Source: Oegoconia quadripuncta (lineage: Eukaryota > Arthropoda > Insecta > Lepidoptera > Autostichidae). From it: a stretch of 64,000 nucleotides of DNA. The translations under genes and the position numbers were made by a program. The stretch covers positions 11,473,001-11,537,000 of the forward strand of contig OX438748.1 of NCBI GenBank assembly GCA_949316235.1, written 5' to 3'. Shown in pieces: positions 18,801 to 25,735 of the stretch (positions are counted from its first letter, which is position 1; every line of letters starts with the position of its first letter). The notes under the pieces are model-generated. The model was not told the origin of the DNA. It did not search any database and worked only from the letters and a program-made list of their open reading frames with translations.

Positions 18801-21405
18801 GGATATAAACCTGAACCTTACTATTGATGTCGGTTGTTTTATGGTACTTCAAATCAACAGCCTGTAAAAGACCACTAGTGGACATGAGCCTCTCTAGCAT
18901 CACTTTCCATGGGACGATTTGCTCTAATCACTACGCTGCTGGGCGGGCGGGTTGGCCATCGCAGATTTTTTTCTGATAACTCGATACCAATGACACTGCT
19001 GGCCATCACTGTCTATGCTGATAACAGCCTTAAAACAACCGACATCAATAGTAAGGTTCAGGTTTATATCCCTAACCTTCACCAAATTTATAAGGGCCAC
19101 TCTGGCGGTAAAATATTTCAAACAAAAAGAATTATTGATACCTATCGGTTCACAAAGGCGGAGATATCATAAAACAGTAAAATGTAGTCGAATTAATAAC
19201 ATGTAATAGAATTTATATATGCAAAATATATGGAGGGATTCCTTTTACTTGCTCGCGAGTGTATTTGGTATATTTTTGTTCCAAAAAAATGTTCATATGT
19301 AGGTAAGTCTGTAATAAATTGTTGATTTGAGCCCATATACTGAAACAATTATGTTTACTATGAAATATTTCTAAGATTCAAGCGAAAAAAAAAATCAGCA
19401 ACTCCAAAAAGCAGTAAATTTTAGACATTTGGTTGTATATCAAAAATATTCGTAAAACATAATAATAGAATATATTCTTTCGGTTGTCGCAGGCTTCTGC
19501 TAGATCTAGCAACCCATATTTTTACATGATTTGTTAAAAATAATTTCGTATGACTTATTAAAAAAAAACCTTTTATATTGTAGTGACTTTCTGTCAACCC
19601 TCGTATGCAATATTTTTAAAAAAGATGTGTTTTCATAGATATTAAAATTTACGAGCATTTTTCGACATTTCCCGGAAAGTTATTCATTATACTAAAACAA
19701 ATATTCATAAGATTTATGATGGCATCTTATCTGACGTGAAATTGGGGTCCTACTAACTTCGGGGCATATGAAACGTTAAATTTAACATGCATACACATAG
19801 ACAGCAAACAAAGTCTGAATATAATTTTGACGGCCCATTAGTTTAGTGGGTAGTGCCCAGATTTCAACAATGGTTGCGGGTTCGAATTCCACTAGTGGTA
19901 AATGTTGGTGTGATTAAACACAATTTTTATACCCAAGTCTATAGATCTAGGTATAGATGTCTATATGAATATCTGATATCCAAATCACAGGTTAATGTTA
20001 GATGCTAATGTCTGATTTTTTTAAATGGTTTATTTACTGCAGGAATAATACGAAATGCGTTATGGCGACATCAATTTTATATGAAAGATGTTATGAATTG
20101 AGAAAACTATTAGATCTACATTAAGTCGTAAGTTTTCCTCCGAAAACATTCAACTCAGAAAGCCCTATTATTGGAACCAAATAATAATGGATGCTCGTAA
20201 GTCTGGAAGGCTTAACGTCCTATCTATGTAATGTTATGATAGAGTTTGCTAATAAATACGTCCACTCGTGGGTCGGGTGAACTCTCCGTTCGCAATTAAT
20301 ACCAAGGAACTTTGATTTGATGGTATTACCGGCATACCGTTATTGGTGCGATGACCCAAAATATTTGAGATGTCAATGTAAGTAGCTACTCCGTCGATTT
20401 GGACGAATCGGTCCATGAAAAGGTATATTATACTGGCACCTGGGCATACTCCAGCGAGAGGGCGGAGGCGCTGTCCCAATACTCTTGCCTATAGCAAGAC
20501 ACAAACGCACATCAACGGTCTATTTTACTCCACTGTTAGACATTAAGCTCTCCTGTCTTTTTTTTTAGCGAATCGATGGCAAAAATATAAAATTCCTGAG
20601 GACCAGAATGCGACCACGCGTACTGCATTGTCTGTATGTGGCACGATTTGCGTCCGAATTGGATGGAACTCCTTTACCAATGACGTTGTTACCAATCACA
20701 TTTGTCAATGCCTTTATGACACCCACGGGAGAGAAGGTTGATCCTATTTTACTCTGTCAGAAACCACATGGCAACCACAGCATGCCAAGCAAGACCAATA
20801 CGTTACAATCACTTATTGTTTACAACAATGCTATCAACGTTTCAGCTTGGCGGCAGATGTAGATGTGGTGGTAGCCAGATCGTGGGTGTCACGGAAGAGA
20901 AGGTTGATCCTATTTTTCTCTGTCAGAAACCACATGGCAACCACAGCACCCCAAGCAAGACCAATACGTTACAATCAGCTATTGTTTACTACAATGCTAT
21001 CGACGTTTCAGCTTGACGGCAGATGTGCTGGTAGCCAGCCAGGCAGACATAAAAATGATCTACTTTAAGATGTCCCGCTCTGTGTATTTTTTTCCTTAGA
21101 TGCACGTCCCTGTATTGCTATCATAAATAATATCCTATCGTAGATCTTAGGCCATATACTTACACAGCTGCCACTTCTTGAATTTCCGCATTTCCGGACA
21201 TCAACAGTTTTACCAAATATACTATCTGTCCACCAGTGGGTATGACGAATATGACCATTCCTATAATAATGCGACTGAGGACACTCCACCAGAATTTGAC
21301 AGTTCGCATTGAATGCGGGATGTAAAGCCAAATACCAAAGAGATCCAAAGCTTGTACATGTAAGGATACATGTCGATATAAATCCACTTCAGTAGACGAC
21401 TTCAT
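734..21405 (-). CDS. Odorant receptor gene, 8 exons, near complete
   Basis: Seven-transmembrane insect odorant receptor (7tm_6 family), a ligand-gated channel subunit that would work with the co-receptor Orco in olfactory neuron dendrites. Exons read 21405-21164, 16186-15960, 15311-15196, 12621-12546, 7507-7363, 3776-3677, 2892-2779 and 889-734. Each is bounded by AG and GT. The phases (2, 1, 0, 1, 2, 0, 0) agree at every junction, giving 1176 nt, or 392 codons without a stop. Family marks are an N-terminal LDLFGIW, a first membrane segment ending GGQIVYL, the ELDILIHNL motif before the third intracellular region, a TM6 segment (FSLFLILNAVILGITG), then DCYYANAITHK and ITAAKLVPVSIETFTK near the C terminus. 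The usual short last exon (about 15 residues) is not visible; reading through gives VTDL and a stop. Identity as a receptor is firm. Orthology and ligand cannot be told. The gene is stretched to about 20.7 kb by transposons. Confidence 0.9.
938..1200 (+). repeat. Dispersed repeat (ATATCCCAAACATTAG family)
   Basis: Shares long similarity with 4830-5075 and partly with 13905-14115: a CTTTATCCCAAATNGGGTGG start, ATATCCCAAACATTAG, then CAGAAATGCA and a closing region with GATGAGTTGATTCTATC or its like. Decayed, in receptor intron 7. Family not identified. Confidence 0.7.
1240..1600 (-). repeat. Decayed Helitron-like or MITE remnants
   Basis: Two pieces with the AACAAACATT, CATTTTACAGCGTGATTGA and TTCATCCAAA-type words also seen at 21583-21690 and, inverted, at 14150-14398. 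Probably one non-autonomous family; termini are lost here. Confidence 0.45.
2779..2892 (-). CDS. Odorant receptor exon 7
   Basis: The acceptor is ACAATTACAG. It encodes IDTSVKNITDITWVLLYL and a membrane stretch ending FMDCYYANAITHK, equivalent to the conserved region before the last receptor exons. The chosen donor is GTTGGT, weak but in the phase exon 8 needs; GTATTA four bases on would break the frame. Confidence 0.85.
3008..3131. mobile_element. MITE, 124 bp, TA target site
   Basis: Terminal inverted repeats of about 28 bp (CAGAGTGAAATTTAATACG and the inverse of ACACGAATTCAAATTCACC) are flanked by TA. There is no coding capacity. Located in receptor intron 6. Mariner-type by target site. 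Confidence 0.75.
3345..3410 (+). mobile_element. SINE family C, 3' tail only
   Basis: TGATTGAGGTCAAGTACGAA, then CCGTCGTGCAT and a run of A match the 3' end of the full copies (for example 53628-53972). 5' truncated. Confidence 0.7.
3541..3595 (-). repeat. tRNA-like SINE head fragment
   Basis: GGGATTCGAACCCGCGAC is a pol III B box read on the minus strand. No body or A box can be assigned. Confidence 0.45.
3677..3776 (-). CDS. Odorant receptor exon 6 (TM6)
   Basis: The acceptor is TTTTTGCAG and the donor GTGAGT. The first base completes an Arg codon from exon 5 and 33 codons follow. YVNTIQLAFGGQFSLF and LILNAVILGITGVHILS form the sixth membrane segment. A SINE starts about 10 bp upstream of the acceptor, so the intron side of this splice site is mostly transposon sequence. 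Confidence 0.88.
3787..4092 (+). mobile_element. SINE family A, full-length-like
   Basis: A tRNA-derived head (AGCGTCGGTGGTTTAAC, B box GGTTCGATTCCC) is followed by a body with CATTGGGTCAGCATGGTGGA, a TATGAGG palindromic part and CTGCAGTCGG. It ends near GATGATAATA. The 5' end lies about 10 bp from the splice acceptor of receptor exon 6. Confidence 0.8.
4176..4290 (+). mobile_element. SINE family A, body and 3' end
   Basis: Repeats the CATTGGGCCAGCATGGTGGA body and ends in (GAT)n. Head missing. Confidence 0.75.
4432..4503 (-). mobile_element. SINE family A, tRNA head
   Basis: On the minus strand it reads AGCGTCGGTAGCTTAGCGG, then a B box GGGTTCGATTCC. Same head as 3787, opposite orientation. 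Confidence 0.75.
4830..5075 (+). repeat. Dispersed repeat (ATATCCCAAACATTAG family)
   Basis: Second copy of the repeat at 938-1200, better preserved; ends with CGAAGAGATAGGTTGGTTC. In receptor intron 5. Confidence 0.7.
5228..5462 (-). mobile_element. SINE family B
   Basis: Minus strand: tRNA-like head with TTTGGTGTAGT and B box GCGGGTTCGAATCCC, then CATCACACAAACATATG in the body and a 3' part with AGCGCCATCTAG. Same family as 10802, 38040 and 42385. Confidence 0.8.
5637..5765 (-). mobile_element. SINE family C, head part
   Basis: Minus strand head CGCCTCCGTGGCTCAATG, then a B box GGATTCGATCCCCAGCGGG and the GGTTGGTGGTCGGGCAT segment. Truncated at the 3' side. Confidence 0.8.
5948..6571 (+). 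pseudogene. LINE family A, RT C-terminal end, interrupted
   Basis: Translates to the C-terminal tail of a jockey/CR1-like non-LTR reverse transcriptase (FIMRTARAWNSLPKSV, YNLGIFKNRVNRYLL). Compared with the copy at 60690-61163, about 210 bp of AT-rich and tandem-repeat DNA sits between 6018 and 6235. Frameshifted; a fossil in receptor intron 5. Confidence 0.8.
6131..6226. repeat. 16-bp minisatellite, 6 units
   Basis: Six consecutive 16-mers: TGTCGAAACAAGAATA, TGCCGAAAACGGAATA, CGTCCAAACATGAATG, TACCGAAACAAGAATA, TGTCCAATTAGAAATA, CGGCGAAAAAGGCATT. It lies inside the LINE copy. Confidence 0.9.
6580..6735 (+). repeat. Dispersed repeat (CCACTACAGGGTATAAGCC family)
   Basis: Starts with (CAT)n and carries GGTTGGCGATTGCAGATC, AGCTCTACACCAACGACACT and GCTGTCCATC. 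Related copies lie at 18842-19030, 20510-20700 and 39560-39720. Confidence 0.65.
7030..7245 (+). pseudogene. LINE remnant, C-terminal end
   Basis: SARWTADLVKIGRSSWMQIA and DYVQQMD resemble the extreme C terminus of APE-type non-LTR reverse transcriptases (usual form RWTDDLVK..GSRWM..A). It ends in TGATATGATGATTATGA. Stops and frameshifts; in receptor intron 5. Confidence 0.65.
7363..7507 (-). CDS. Odorant receptor exon 5
   Basis: The acceptor is CAATTTCAG and the donor GTAAGC. It encodes SELDILIHNLVNMEKS followed by a charged region ending MHHCDIKR, the typical intracellular loop 3 exon in which (Q/E)LDIL and an HH..I motif are common. Phase 1 in, phase 2 out. Confidence 0.9.
7795..8175. mobile_element. 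MITE family 1, 381 bp
   Basis: Inverted termini GGTCCTTACCTATGAAATTG and the inverse of CCAATTTCATAGGTAAAGACC, flanked by TA. About 30 bp shorter than the second copy (41050-41460). No ORF. Tc1/mariner-type by target site. Confidence 0.85.
8800..8985 (+). pseudogene. LINE remnant, C-terminal end (CADPT)
   Basis: GYRGRGRPKKVWVDCVRNNM and the ending KTCCADPT-stop are hallmarks of a non-LTR retrotransposon C terminus (RTE-like or related). A short 3' end with AATGATGATGA follows. Only about 47 codons remain open; in receptor intron 4. Confidence 0.8.
9834..10345 (+). pseudogene. LINE family B, RT C-terminal end and 3' UTR
   Basis: SFRKNSDKHDVNTRNKDKL, ISRLHKVSNS and, after a frameshift, FNKFPVDIQNL-like and KFKDTIKQKL sequence mark the C terminus of a non-LTR reverse transcriptase. 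The 3' UTR has AAAGAGCAACCTCTCGAG and ends near TTTTTCACTTTGACTTTGA. A longer open copy is at 30863. Confidence 0.8.
10497..10600 (+). pseudogene. LINE remnant, short
   Basis: Matches 12115-12182 in inverse orientation (TCGTATCGGGAAGTCAAAGA, GGCGGAATGTAGAGAAGTGT). The minus-strand copy there reads SYQEVKDKAECREVWK, a typical LINE C terminus. Confidence 0.6.
10802..11055 (+). mobile_element. SINE family B
   Basis: Head CTGTTTGGTGTAGTGGTTAG (A box) and B box GCGGGTTCGAATCTT, body with ACATGTGTTCCCGAGTTATG, an A-rich stretch, and a 3' part with ACTAGATGGCGCTATGTG. Near full length, in receptor intron 4. Confidence 0.85.
11468..11567. repeat. Three consecutive hairpins
   Basis: An imperfect first hairpin (GTCTAAT/ATTAGAC) is followed by two perfect ones: 13-bp arms at 11501-11513/11518-11530 and 18-bp arms at 11528-11545/11550-11567. 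Both perfect hairpins have the loop ACTA and share three bases. Confidence 0.9.
12115..12182 (-). pseudogene. LINE remnant (minus), C-terminal tip
   Basis: Reads SYQEVKDKAECREVWKGP on the minus strand, a non-LTR C-terminal motif. Directly abuts another LINE piece on the plus strand. Confidence 0.6.
12183..12475 (+). pseudogene. LINE remnant, RT C-terminal region
   Basis: FVTWCWRRMERVSWMERKSN, EEILQRVNEKR and RRGKMLGLLIRHNNF, then EGKVEGKRKRGSPR in another frame, match the conserved C-terminal part of insect non-LTR reverse transcriptases (WCWRRMLRISW type). Frameshifted fossil just downstream of receptor exon 4. Confidence 0.8.
12546..12621 (-). CDS. Odorant receptor exon 4
   Basis: A small 76-nt exon between TATTTCAG and GTAAGT. 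Its phases are exactly those required by exons 3 and 5. It encodes a hydrophobic stretch ending LPWAVMLHA, which leads into the ELDIL motif of exon 5. It is the least certain exon because it is short, but it is the only candidate found in this 7.7-kb gap that fits both phases and topology. Confidence 0.75.
13022..13220 (+). repeat. Dispersed repeat (CCGACTGCCCCAAAAAGGAGG family)
   Basis: CCTGTAGCCTAAATGGCTTG, GATTCGTCTTGATCAC and CAAAATACAAAATATGC are shared with 22690-22920. Type not identified. Confidence 0.7.
13905..14115 (+). repeat. Repeat fragment with nested inverted repeat
   Basis: Carries the AATATGCAGAAATGCATACGTGA part of the 938/4830 family. An inverted repeat interrupts it: outer arms 13944-13956 and 13990-14002, inner arms 13966-13975 and 13980-13989, all perfect. 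Confidence 0.75.
14150..14398 (+). mobile_element. Helitron-like non-autonomous element, 3' end
   Basis: Contains GGATGAATGGATTTGGATGG, TGATAAAGTGAGTAGTTCCC and the end GCGAAGTCGCGGGCAAGTAG then CTAG. The CTAG end after a GC-rich hairpin-prone stretch recalls Helitron 3' ends, but a 5' TC end was not fixed. Relatives at 29255, 46445 and 48285. In receptor intron 3. Confidence 0.5.
15196..15311 (-). CDS. Odorant receptor exon 3
   Basis: The acceptor is TTTGTTACAG and the donor GTAAGT. Phases fit exon 2 (two bases needed) and end on a codon boundary. The product segment runs from IVVPALHGFERLPLKMD to NFIYVCAFQ, matching the extracellular loop 2 region that precedes a membrane segment in insect receptors. 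Confidence 0.87.
15340..15535. repeat. 33-bp inverted repeat around a LINE 3' end
   Basis: Arms 15340-15372 and 15503-15535 are inverse copies with one mismatch (CATCGGAGAAATGTATAAAT). The 130-bp loop holds the LINE family A tail. In receptor intron 2. Confidence 0.9.
15388..15500 (+). pseudogene. LINE family A, 3' end
   Basis: GGGATCTTCAAGAGCAGGGT, CATCGTCACTTCCCATCAGG, then GTGGTCAAACGCG and a run of A. Same tail as 27050 and 60690, with an internal deletion. Confidence 0.85.
15960..16186 (-). CDS. Odorant receptor exon 2
   Basis: The acceptor follows a pyrimidine-rich stretch (CTTTCATTCCAG). The first base completes the Val codon begun in exon 1. It encodes TELLTSLKLL, a charged loop with REQFTQLIDQLVNA, and a TM segment LYVGVSICTYCDVIGLFCL. 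It ends at GTAAAT with one base of the next codon. GC content and codon use stand out from the AT-rich intron. Confidence 0.88.
16600..16866. repeat. Copy A left terminal inverted repeat
   Basis: Inverse of 18451-18718 with about three base differences and one in an A-run. The similarity stops sharply after GGAACAAC. Confidence 0.9.
17311..18372 (+). CDS. Mariner-like transposase, intact
   Basis: 353 residues, no frameshift. Cuts and pastes its own element at TA sites. An N-terminal helix-turn-helix region (residues 1-60, of the DUF4817 type seen in insect transposons) and a second one (about 70-115, SVREGEHEIGVSKSKIHRVL) should bind the termini. The catalytic domain has D156 (WTDES), D246 (FQQDGAPAH) and D287 (SPDLTPLDFFFWG). 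The last spacing is 40 residues, so this is neither the 34 of classical mariner nor a DDE Tc1 enzyme. The start is the first Met in a clean 5' leader and it ends HFEHLIN. Residue 92 is E here and Q in copy B. Likely able to act; which named lineage it belongs to needs a phylogeny. Confidence 0.95.
   Translation: MAYQVSFDLMEAYFLNDKDISRSLRWYGVKYPDRQIPSRKVLKRLVNNLKTLGRFDKRPREPQQENHTINDEELGILIYFSAFPKASVREGEHEIGVSKSKIHRVLKKHGFKSYVEGRLVQKLLPGDTERRKNFCLDIQARLLEDPNFLDNIIWTDESNFSNNGMYNRNNNRIWSKENPLRVTETNNQVRFSLNCWCGLLKNRVFLIHFYQGTLNTEKYLGILQILRDKIRNHSAAEQENLIFQQDGAPAHNSRRAADFLNECFPTWIGTNGPIRWPARSPDLTPLDFFFWGYVKDMLYKKRYENVGELQTELCHITSSVHHKMIRKSTGSGLIKRLAICVRQEGSHFEHLIN
18451..18718. repeat. Copy A right terminal inverted repeat
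   Basis: 268 bp ending CGTCCCAAAGTTATGG in inverse. Contains GGTTCGATTCCCAGCCGAAG at 18562-18582, similar to a tRNA B box. Confidence 0.9.
18757..19115. repeat. Perfect 85-bp inverted repeat
   Basis: Arms 18757-18841 and 19031-19115 are exact inverse copies with a 189-bp loop. The loop contains a piece of the repeat seen at 6580-6735. It starts 38 bp from the end of transposon copy A. Could be a fold-back element or a recent inverted duplication. Confidence 0.95.
19835..20000 (+). mobile_element. SINE family B-like, degenerate
   Basis: A box CCATTAGTTTAGTGGGTAG and B box TTGCGGGTTCGAATTCC, then TGTTGGTGTGATTAAACACA. In receptor intron 1. Confidence 0.75.
20510..20700 (+). repeat. Decayed dispersed repeat
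   Basis: Weak match to the 6580 family (CTCCACTGTTAGACATTAAG, ACGATTTGCGTCCGAATTGG, ACCAATGACGTTGTTACC). Confidence 0.45.
20725..21040. repeat. Tandem duplication, 166-bp unit
   Basis: Two units (GAGAAGGTTGATCCTATTTT at 20731 and again at 20897) with a few differences. The second half of each unit (AACAATGCTAT, GGCGGCAGATGT, TGGTAGCCAG) resembles the inverse body of SINE family C. Confidence 0.85.
21164..21405 (-). CDS. Odorant receptor exon 1
   Basis: Starts at an ATG in a good insect context (GTCAAAATGAAG). The open frame reaches further upstream, but this Met gives the usual short cytoplasmic N terminus (MKSSTEVDLYRH). It encodes the N-terminal tail, LDLFGIW, TM1 and its extracellular edge, and ends at a strong GTAAGT donor two bases into a Val codon. 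In the genome the frame meets a stop right after the donor, which supports splicing. Confidence 0.88.
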
Positions 21406-21582
21406 TTTGACGTAGCTGGTGAGTGAATGAGCGTTATTCTCTTGAATACATTTTATGCTTTGCAAAGTATGCGAGTTTCGTAATGTCATAAAGGATTCCG
21501 TATACACAATATATATTTCTATTGATAATGAAAGTTTACAATATACATAACTGTGGTTCTGTCCGAGAGAGCACTATGTCGT

Positions 21583-21690
21583 CCCGGTGGAATTTACTTG
21601 AAATGCCGTAACAAATTTCATCCAAATCCTTCAAGGTGTTATAGCGTGATTGAGTAACAAACATCCAAATCTTCGCATTTATAATGTGAG
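21583..21690 (-). repeat. Helitron-like or MITE remnant
   Basis: Minus-strand match to 14150-14398 (TTTGGATGTTTGTTACTCA, GGATTTGGATGAAATTTG). Just upstream of receptor exon 1. Confidence 0.5.
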
Positions 21691-22680
21691 AGTAGCCATC
21701 CGACATGTTCAGGTAGAGTAAAGCCCAGCTTTCACAGTATGTCTATATCATAAAATGTTTGTCCAGATTGCAATGTATAAAGATTGGCAAATAGGATGTT
21801 GCTTAATTTTATTTTGTTACAGATGCTAATTATTAGGTACTGACAAAACTTGTCATAATCTCTTATAAAATATAATAGAGCAAATTGATTAATTTAATAT
21901 ATCCTTATGACTATCGTGGACAACTACACAGATCTCTGTTTCCAATCGAAATTTAAAAATTCTTAATTCAGAAGCTGCAATTTGTTTTTTTTTTAATAAT
22001 GAAACTTAGCTTATCTTTGAGTTCTCCAGTTTAACATCAGGTACGTCATGCAAGGTTAATAAAAATTTTATTTATATTTGTAAATTGTAGATATCTCAGG
22101 TGGTACAAAATTTTGTTCACTACAATATGGATGGACATAACAAATTAAATATTTTGAGTTTCTTGTATATATAACAAGAGTTATAGTACCTGAATGAGAG
22201 TACCTAAATGAATCCGAAATTTGAAAGGATGCAAGTAAAACATTTTAAATTATATTGAAAAGGTGCCGTTTTTGTAACAGTTTTCGAGACTCTAAAAATA
22301 TTTATACTTAAATTGTGAAAATGATGGCAGTTAATTGTACCTAATGTGCTAATTAGGAAATTTTAATTTCAGTATGTAATTATTGTAATTGTACTAAATT
22401 TCTCTCAAATTTAATCCATAAATTACGCATAGATGTACATATTAGTGCGTCATTACAATGTATGTTTGATTTTAAGCACTGTTGGTGTTGAGTGTGAACA
22501 CGTACTGGGAAAATCTGAAAGTTTGATAATAAATTAGGAGACCATGTGTTATTGATGTTATTGTTCAATATTCAAGCAACCATATGCTCTAGAACTAAGG
22601 AAAACATACGCCGCAAGACATTCCATACAAACTTCAAACTTTCAAAATGAATAAACCGATTCTAATAAAACTTTATTTAT
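21690..22680. other. No gene seen
   Basis: AT-rich DNA upstream of the receptor start. The promoter should be near 21410-21600, but no clear TATA or initiator was fixed. Confidence 0.4.
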
Positions 22681-22689
22681 TTTTATTAA

Positions 22690-22920
22690 AAACTTTATTA
22701 CCCAACTGCCCTAAGAAAGAGAGTACTGTTTTTCGGGTATGTGATTATGTACGTATATTGCCACCTGTAACCTAAAGGATTTGACCAATTTTGAAATGCA
22801 AAATGTCGTTAGATTAGTCTTGATTACATTTTATTGTAAAAAACATTACCTTTCCTTCCTGGGGCAGTCTGGTAAAAATGCAATATGGCACTCGCTAAAT
22901 ACAAAATATGCAGTGTGTTT
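22690..22920 (+). repeat. Dispersed repeat (CCGACTGCCCC family)
   Basis: Second copy of the 13022 repeat (CCCAACTGCCCTAAGAAAGA, CCACCTGTAACCTAAAGGAT). Confidence 0.7.
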
Positions 22921-22979
22921 TTTGGTTTGTTAATACTTAAATTGTTATTTACTTATATTATAACTTTAAAAGAAATATA

Positions 22980-23097
22980 TTTATTTATTCAGCGGGGAAA
23001 TAGCGCTAGCTTACTAGGTACTATGCCTCACGGAAGCGAGTTACACGGCGTATTTTTCCAATACCATATCAATTGTGTGTTAAATAGAGTTTTATAA
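22980..23097 (+). pseudogene. LINE family D, C-terminal tip
   Basis: Translates to FIQRGNSASLLGTMPHGSEL, a C-terminal motif also found at 42010 (+) and, in inverse, near 52790. 5' truncated. Confidence 0.7.
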
Positions 23098-23194
23098 TTT
23101 TTTATCCCAAGTTAAAAAAACAAAAAAGAATAATATAAAATTAAAAAATTTAATTCGAGTGTTTCCATGTTTTGAAGGGAAAGTTATAGGCTTC

Positions 23195-23375
23195 GAATTG
23201 TTTTCAATTTAAAGACAATTGTTAAGGTAAGTTGGTGGACACATAGGCGTCTTAAAAACTGACCAGTGGCAGCTAGTATGATACAAACCAACCCAACAAC
23301 CAACCAACAAGCCACCAACCCGCAGTGAGAGGAGGCTGTGCCCCACCAGTGGGGCAGTGTAAGGCTGATGATGAT
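23195..23375 (+). repeat. Dispersed repeat (family S-D)
   Basis: GTTTTCAATTTAAAGACAAT, TTAAGGTAAGTTGGTGGAC and an end GTGTAAGGCTGATGATGATG are shared with 35430-35650. SINE-like 3' end. Confidence 0.65.
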
Positions 23376-23943
23376 GAATAAAATTTTATACGCGTAATTA
23401 GGGTCCAGTAGGGTTGACTGGAGATCTCTTTAGAGATAAGCTCACCTTTGTATATATTTTCTGGCTGTAATCTGTTTGCATATCTTGAACAATAAAGAAT
23501 AAGTAAGTAGATAGGATACACTTACTTATTTTAATATATTATTTCAAATTATACACTAATATTGGACATAGAGGTAACAGTGGTTATATTTAGTATTTAT
23601 GAATATGACATATTGTAATTGATAAACTGCTGACATGTTTATATTTTTGTTTTGTTTAAAGTTAAGGATATTTGATAATGTCGTAACAATGTTTACCAAT
23701 CTTATTACGATATTAAATATTCTATAATTTTATAAATCAAAATATGTTTGTGGTAATATTATTATTATTTTATGTTTAACAATCACCTTTATTTTAGATC
23801 CAATAAACTTATGAAATTGTATAAAAGTGATAAATCTCATCCATTCATTAGTCTAAAAATTTCGTAGAGAACATATTCAAAGAAATAGTAGTTAAATAAC
23901 AACGACTTTAATCTTTAGTTCCATTGCAACGATTGCAACTTGA

Positions 23944-24001
23944 TCTATCTAAATTAAAAACATTTCAGAAAAGATTCTGAAATGTTTTTAATTTAGATAG
24001 A
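23944..24001. repeat. Perfect hairpin, 26-bp stem
   Basis: Arms 23944-23969 and 23976-24001 match exactly; loop AAAGAT. Confidence 0.95.
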
Positions 24002-24587
24002 CTATTTTCGAATACTATCCAATTCGGCTGGTCTGTTTGTTTGGGAGTTAGTGACTGTTTATACCTTACGTTTTATAACATTTATAGGTAGATGTATATG
24101 TATCAACTTGTATAAATAAAAGCTCTACAAAATGTTATTTCAATGAGTCAATCAACTTCGCAAAAGATAAAAAGAGTAAAAATGTTTTGTTTCTTTTTAT
24201 AACCAGAAGCCAGACAGTCAACAATCACTGAATAAGTCAACATGAATACATAGAAACTTCGTAGACACTTCATTTGTTCAATCTAGCTACAGCACGTTCA
24301 ATCTGAGATGAAAGAAATTAATTTTAAACTTGCTCGTTCATAGACATTCTTTGAGTAAAAATAAAAAATGTCTTAGCAATTGTCTCTCTCTCTCTTCGAA
24401 GCCCGACTGAAACTGACAACATTGACATCCTTTGATAATAATTGGTTACTTGGAACGGGGTACAGATTTTCCACCCCGCCCATTCGTCGTGAGAAAATCT
24501 GTTGAACAGATATTGTAGATGGTGCACCCTCACACGAAGGGCGAATAAAAAAGGAAGACGGAGCTCTATATAACATAAAGTTTACCG

Positions 24588-24905
24588 CCTCCGTGGCTTA
24601 ATGTTAAAAACATAAGGTTTACAAAACGGAGGTAGCAGGTTCGATTCTCAGCGGGGTATAAATTTAGTACGTCATTTGGTTGGTGGTCGGGCAGTTTTAA
24701 GCTTCCGCCTGACCAGATCACAACCTTATCTAAGCCTGCCGCCAAGCAACAATGTTGCTAACCTTGTTATGCTACGGCTGTTTGACATAAGATAACAAAT
24801 CCCGCAAGTAAGTTGGGGATTCCAGGTGAGCGAGCTTCGGTCTGATCATTACTTAACATCAGGTGTGACAGAGCAAGCGCTAACCCGTAGTGCATAAAGA
24901 AAGTG
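24588..24905 (+). mobile_element. SINE family C, full but divergent
   Basis: Head ACCGCCTCCGTGGCTTAATG, B box GGTTCGATTCTCAGCGGGG, GGTTGGTGGTCGGGCAG, body CTGCCGCCAAGCAACAATG and tail CATCAGGTGTGACAG then AACCCGTAGTGCATAAA. Confidence 0.85.
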
Positions 24906-25680
24906 ACACCGCTTTTCCAAAGTTGTGCGAGTCATCGATGATCGGATGCGATCGATTTTCTTTACATAAAGACGTGTGAAAATCGTCTTACCTTACTCTT
25001 GGACTGAGTGTATTTCTTACTATTGCAGTTCTCGTCATTCATTAAATTACTCAGATTTATACGTCGTAGATTTTATCTCATATCCCTGGGGATATTTCTG
25101 GAAATAGAGATTTGTTATCATTTAAAATAGTACGTGCTCTAGTGTCATATCTTTTAATTATTGTATATTCAGTATACCTACACTTAACCTCAGTTCTCAC
25201 ACAAGCGGGCTACAATAACATTCGAATTCAGGTGTAATGCATTCATACATACGAATAACTCTCATTATCATAGAATTAAGAAAATAGAGAAAATACATGA
25301 ATTGCCAAACCAAAATTGCTAAAAATGCGAACCTCCTTTCTGAAGTCGATTAAAAATACACGATAGAAGAGATGAAAGACAGTTTTTTGAAATATCAATG
25401 ACAATGGAACTATATTCGCAGAACGAAATTTATTTAAAAAGTTAATATTTTCCGCTTCTACTTTCAAGAGAACTCAATAAATTCAGCAACCAATAAATAA
25501 TCAAGTCCGTGGTAACCTGATAAGTTGTTTGTTTTCCTTCTAATTTGTTGTTGTTGGTGAAAATATTACGTTGGACTTTAAGTGAGTAATGTGATATTTT
25601 GTTTTGATGTCCATTAATTTAGCGTTGAAAGAGTTACAAGCGGCGGAGCGGGCGTGTTGTAATATTGCAACTTCACAACG
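24905..25680. other. No gene seen
   Basis: AT-rich. One acceptor-like site near 25028 opens a 26-codon frame, but no donor follows. Confidence 0.4.
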
Positions 25681-25735
25681 ACAAACAGTGGACGCTTGTA
25701 GTTACAGGCTGTGATATCCAAGTTTCTCTATTAAA

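Noticed and set aside
20608..21068. Three overlapping plus-strand frames sharing similar sequence
   Set aside because: The similarity is due to the 166-bp tandem duplication; no protein family features.
25024..25120. Strong acceptor-like TTACTATTGCAG with open frame
   Set aside because: No matching donor before the stop and no partner exon in phase.
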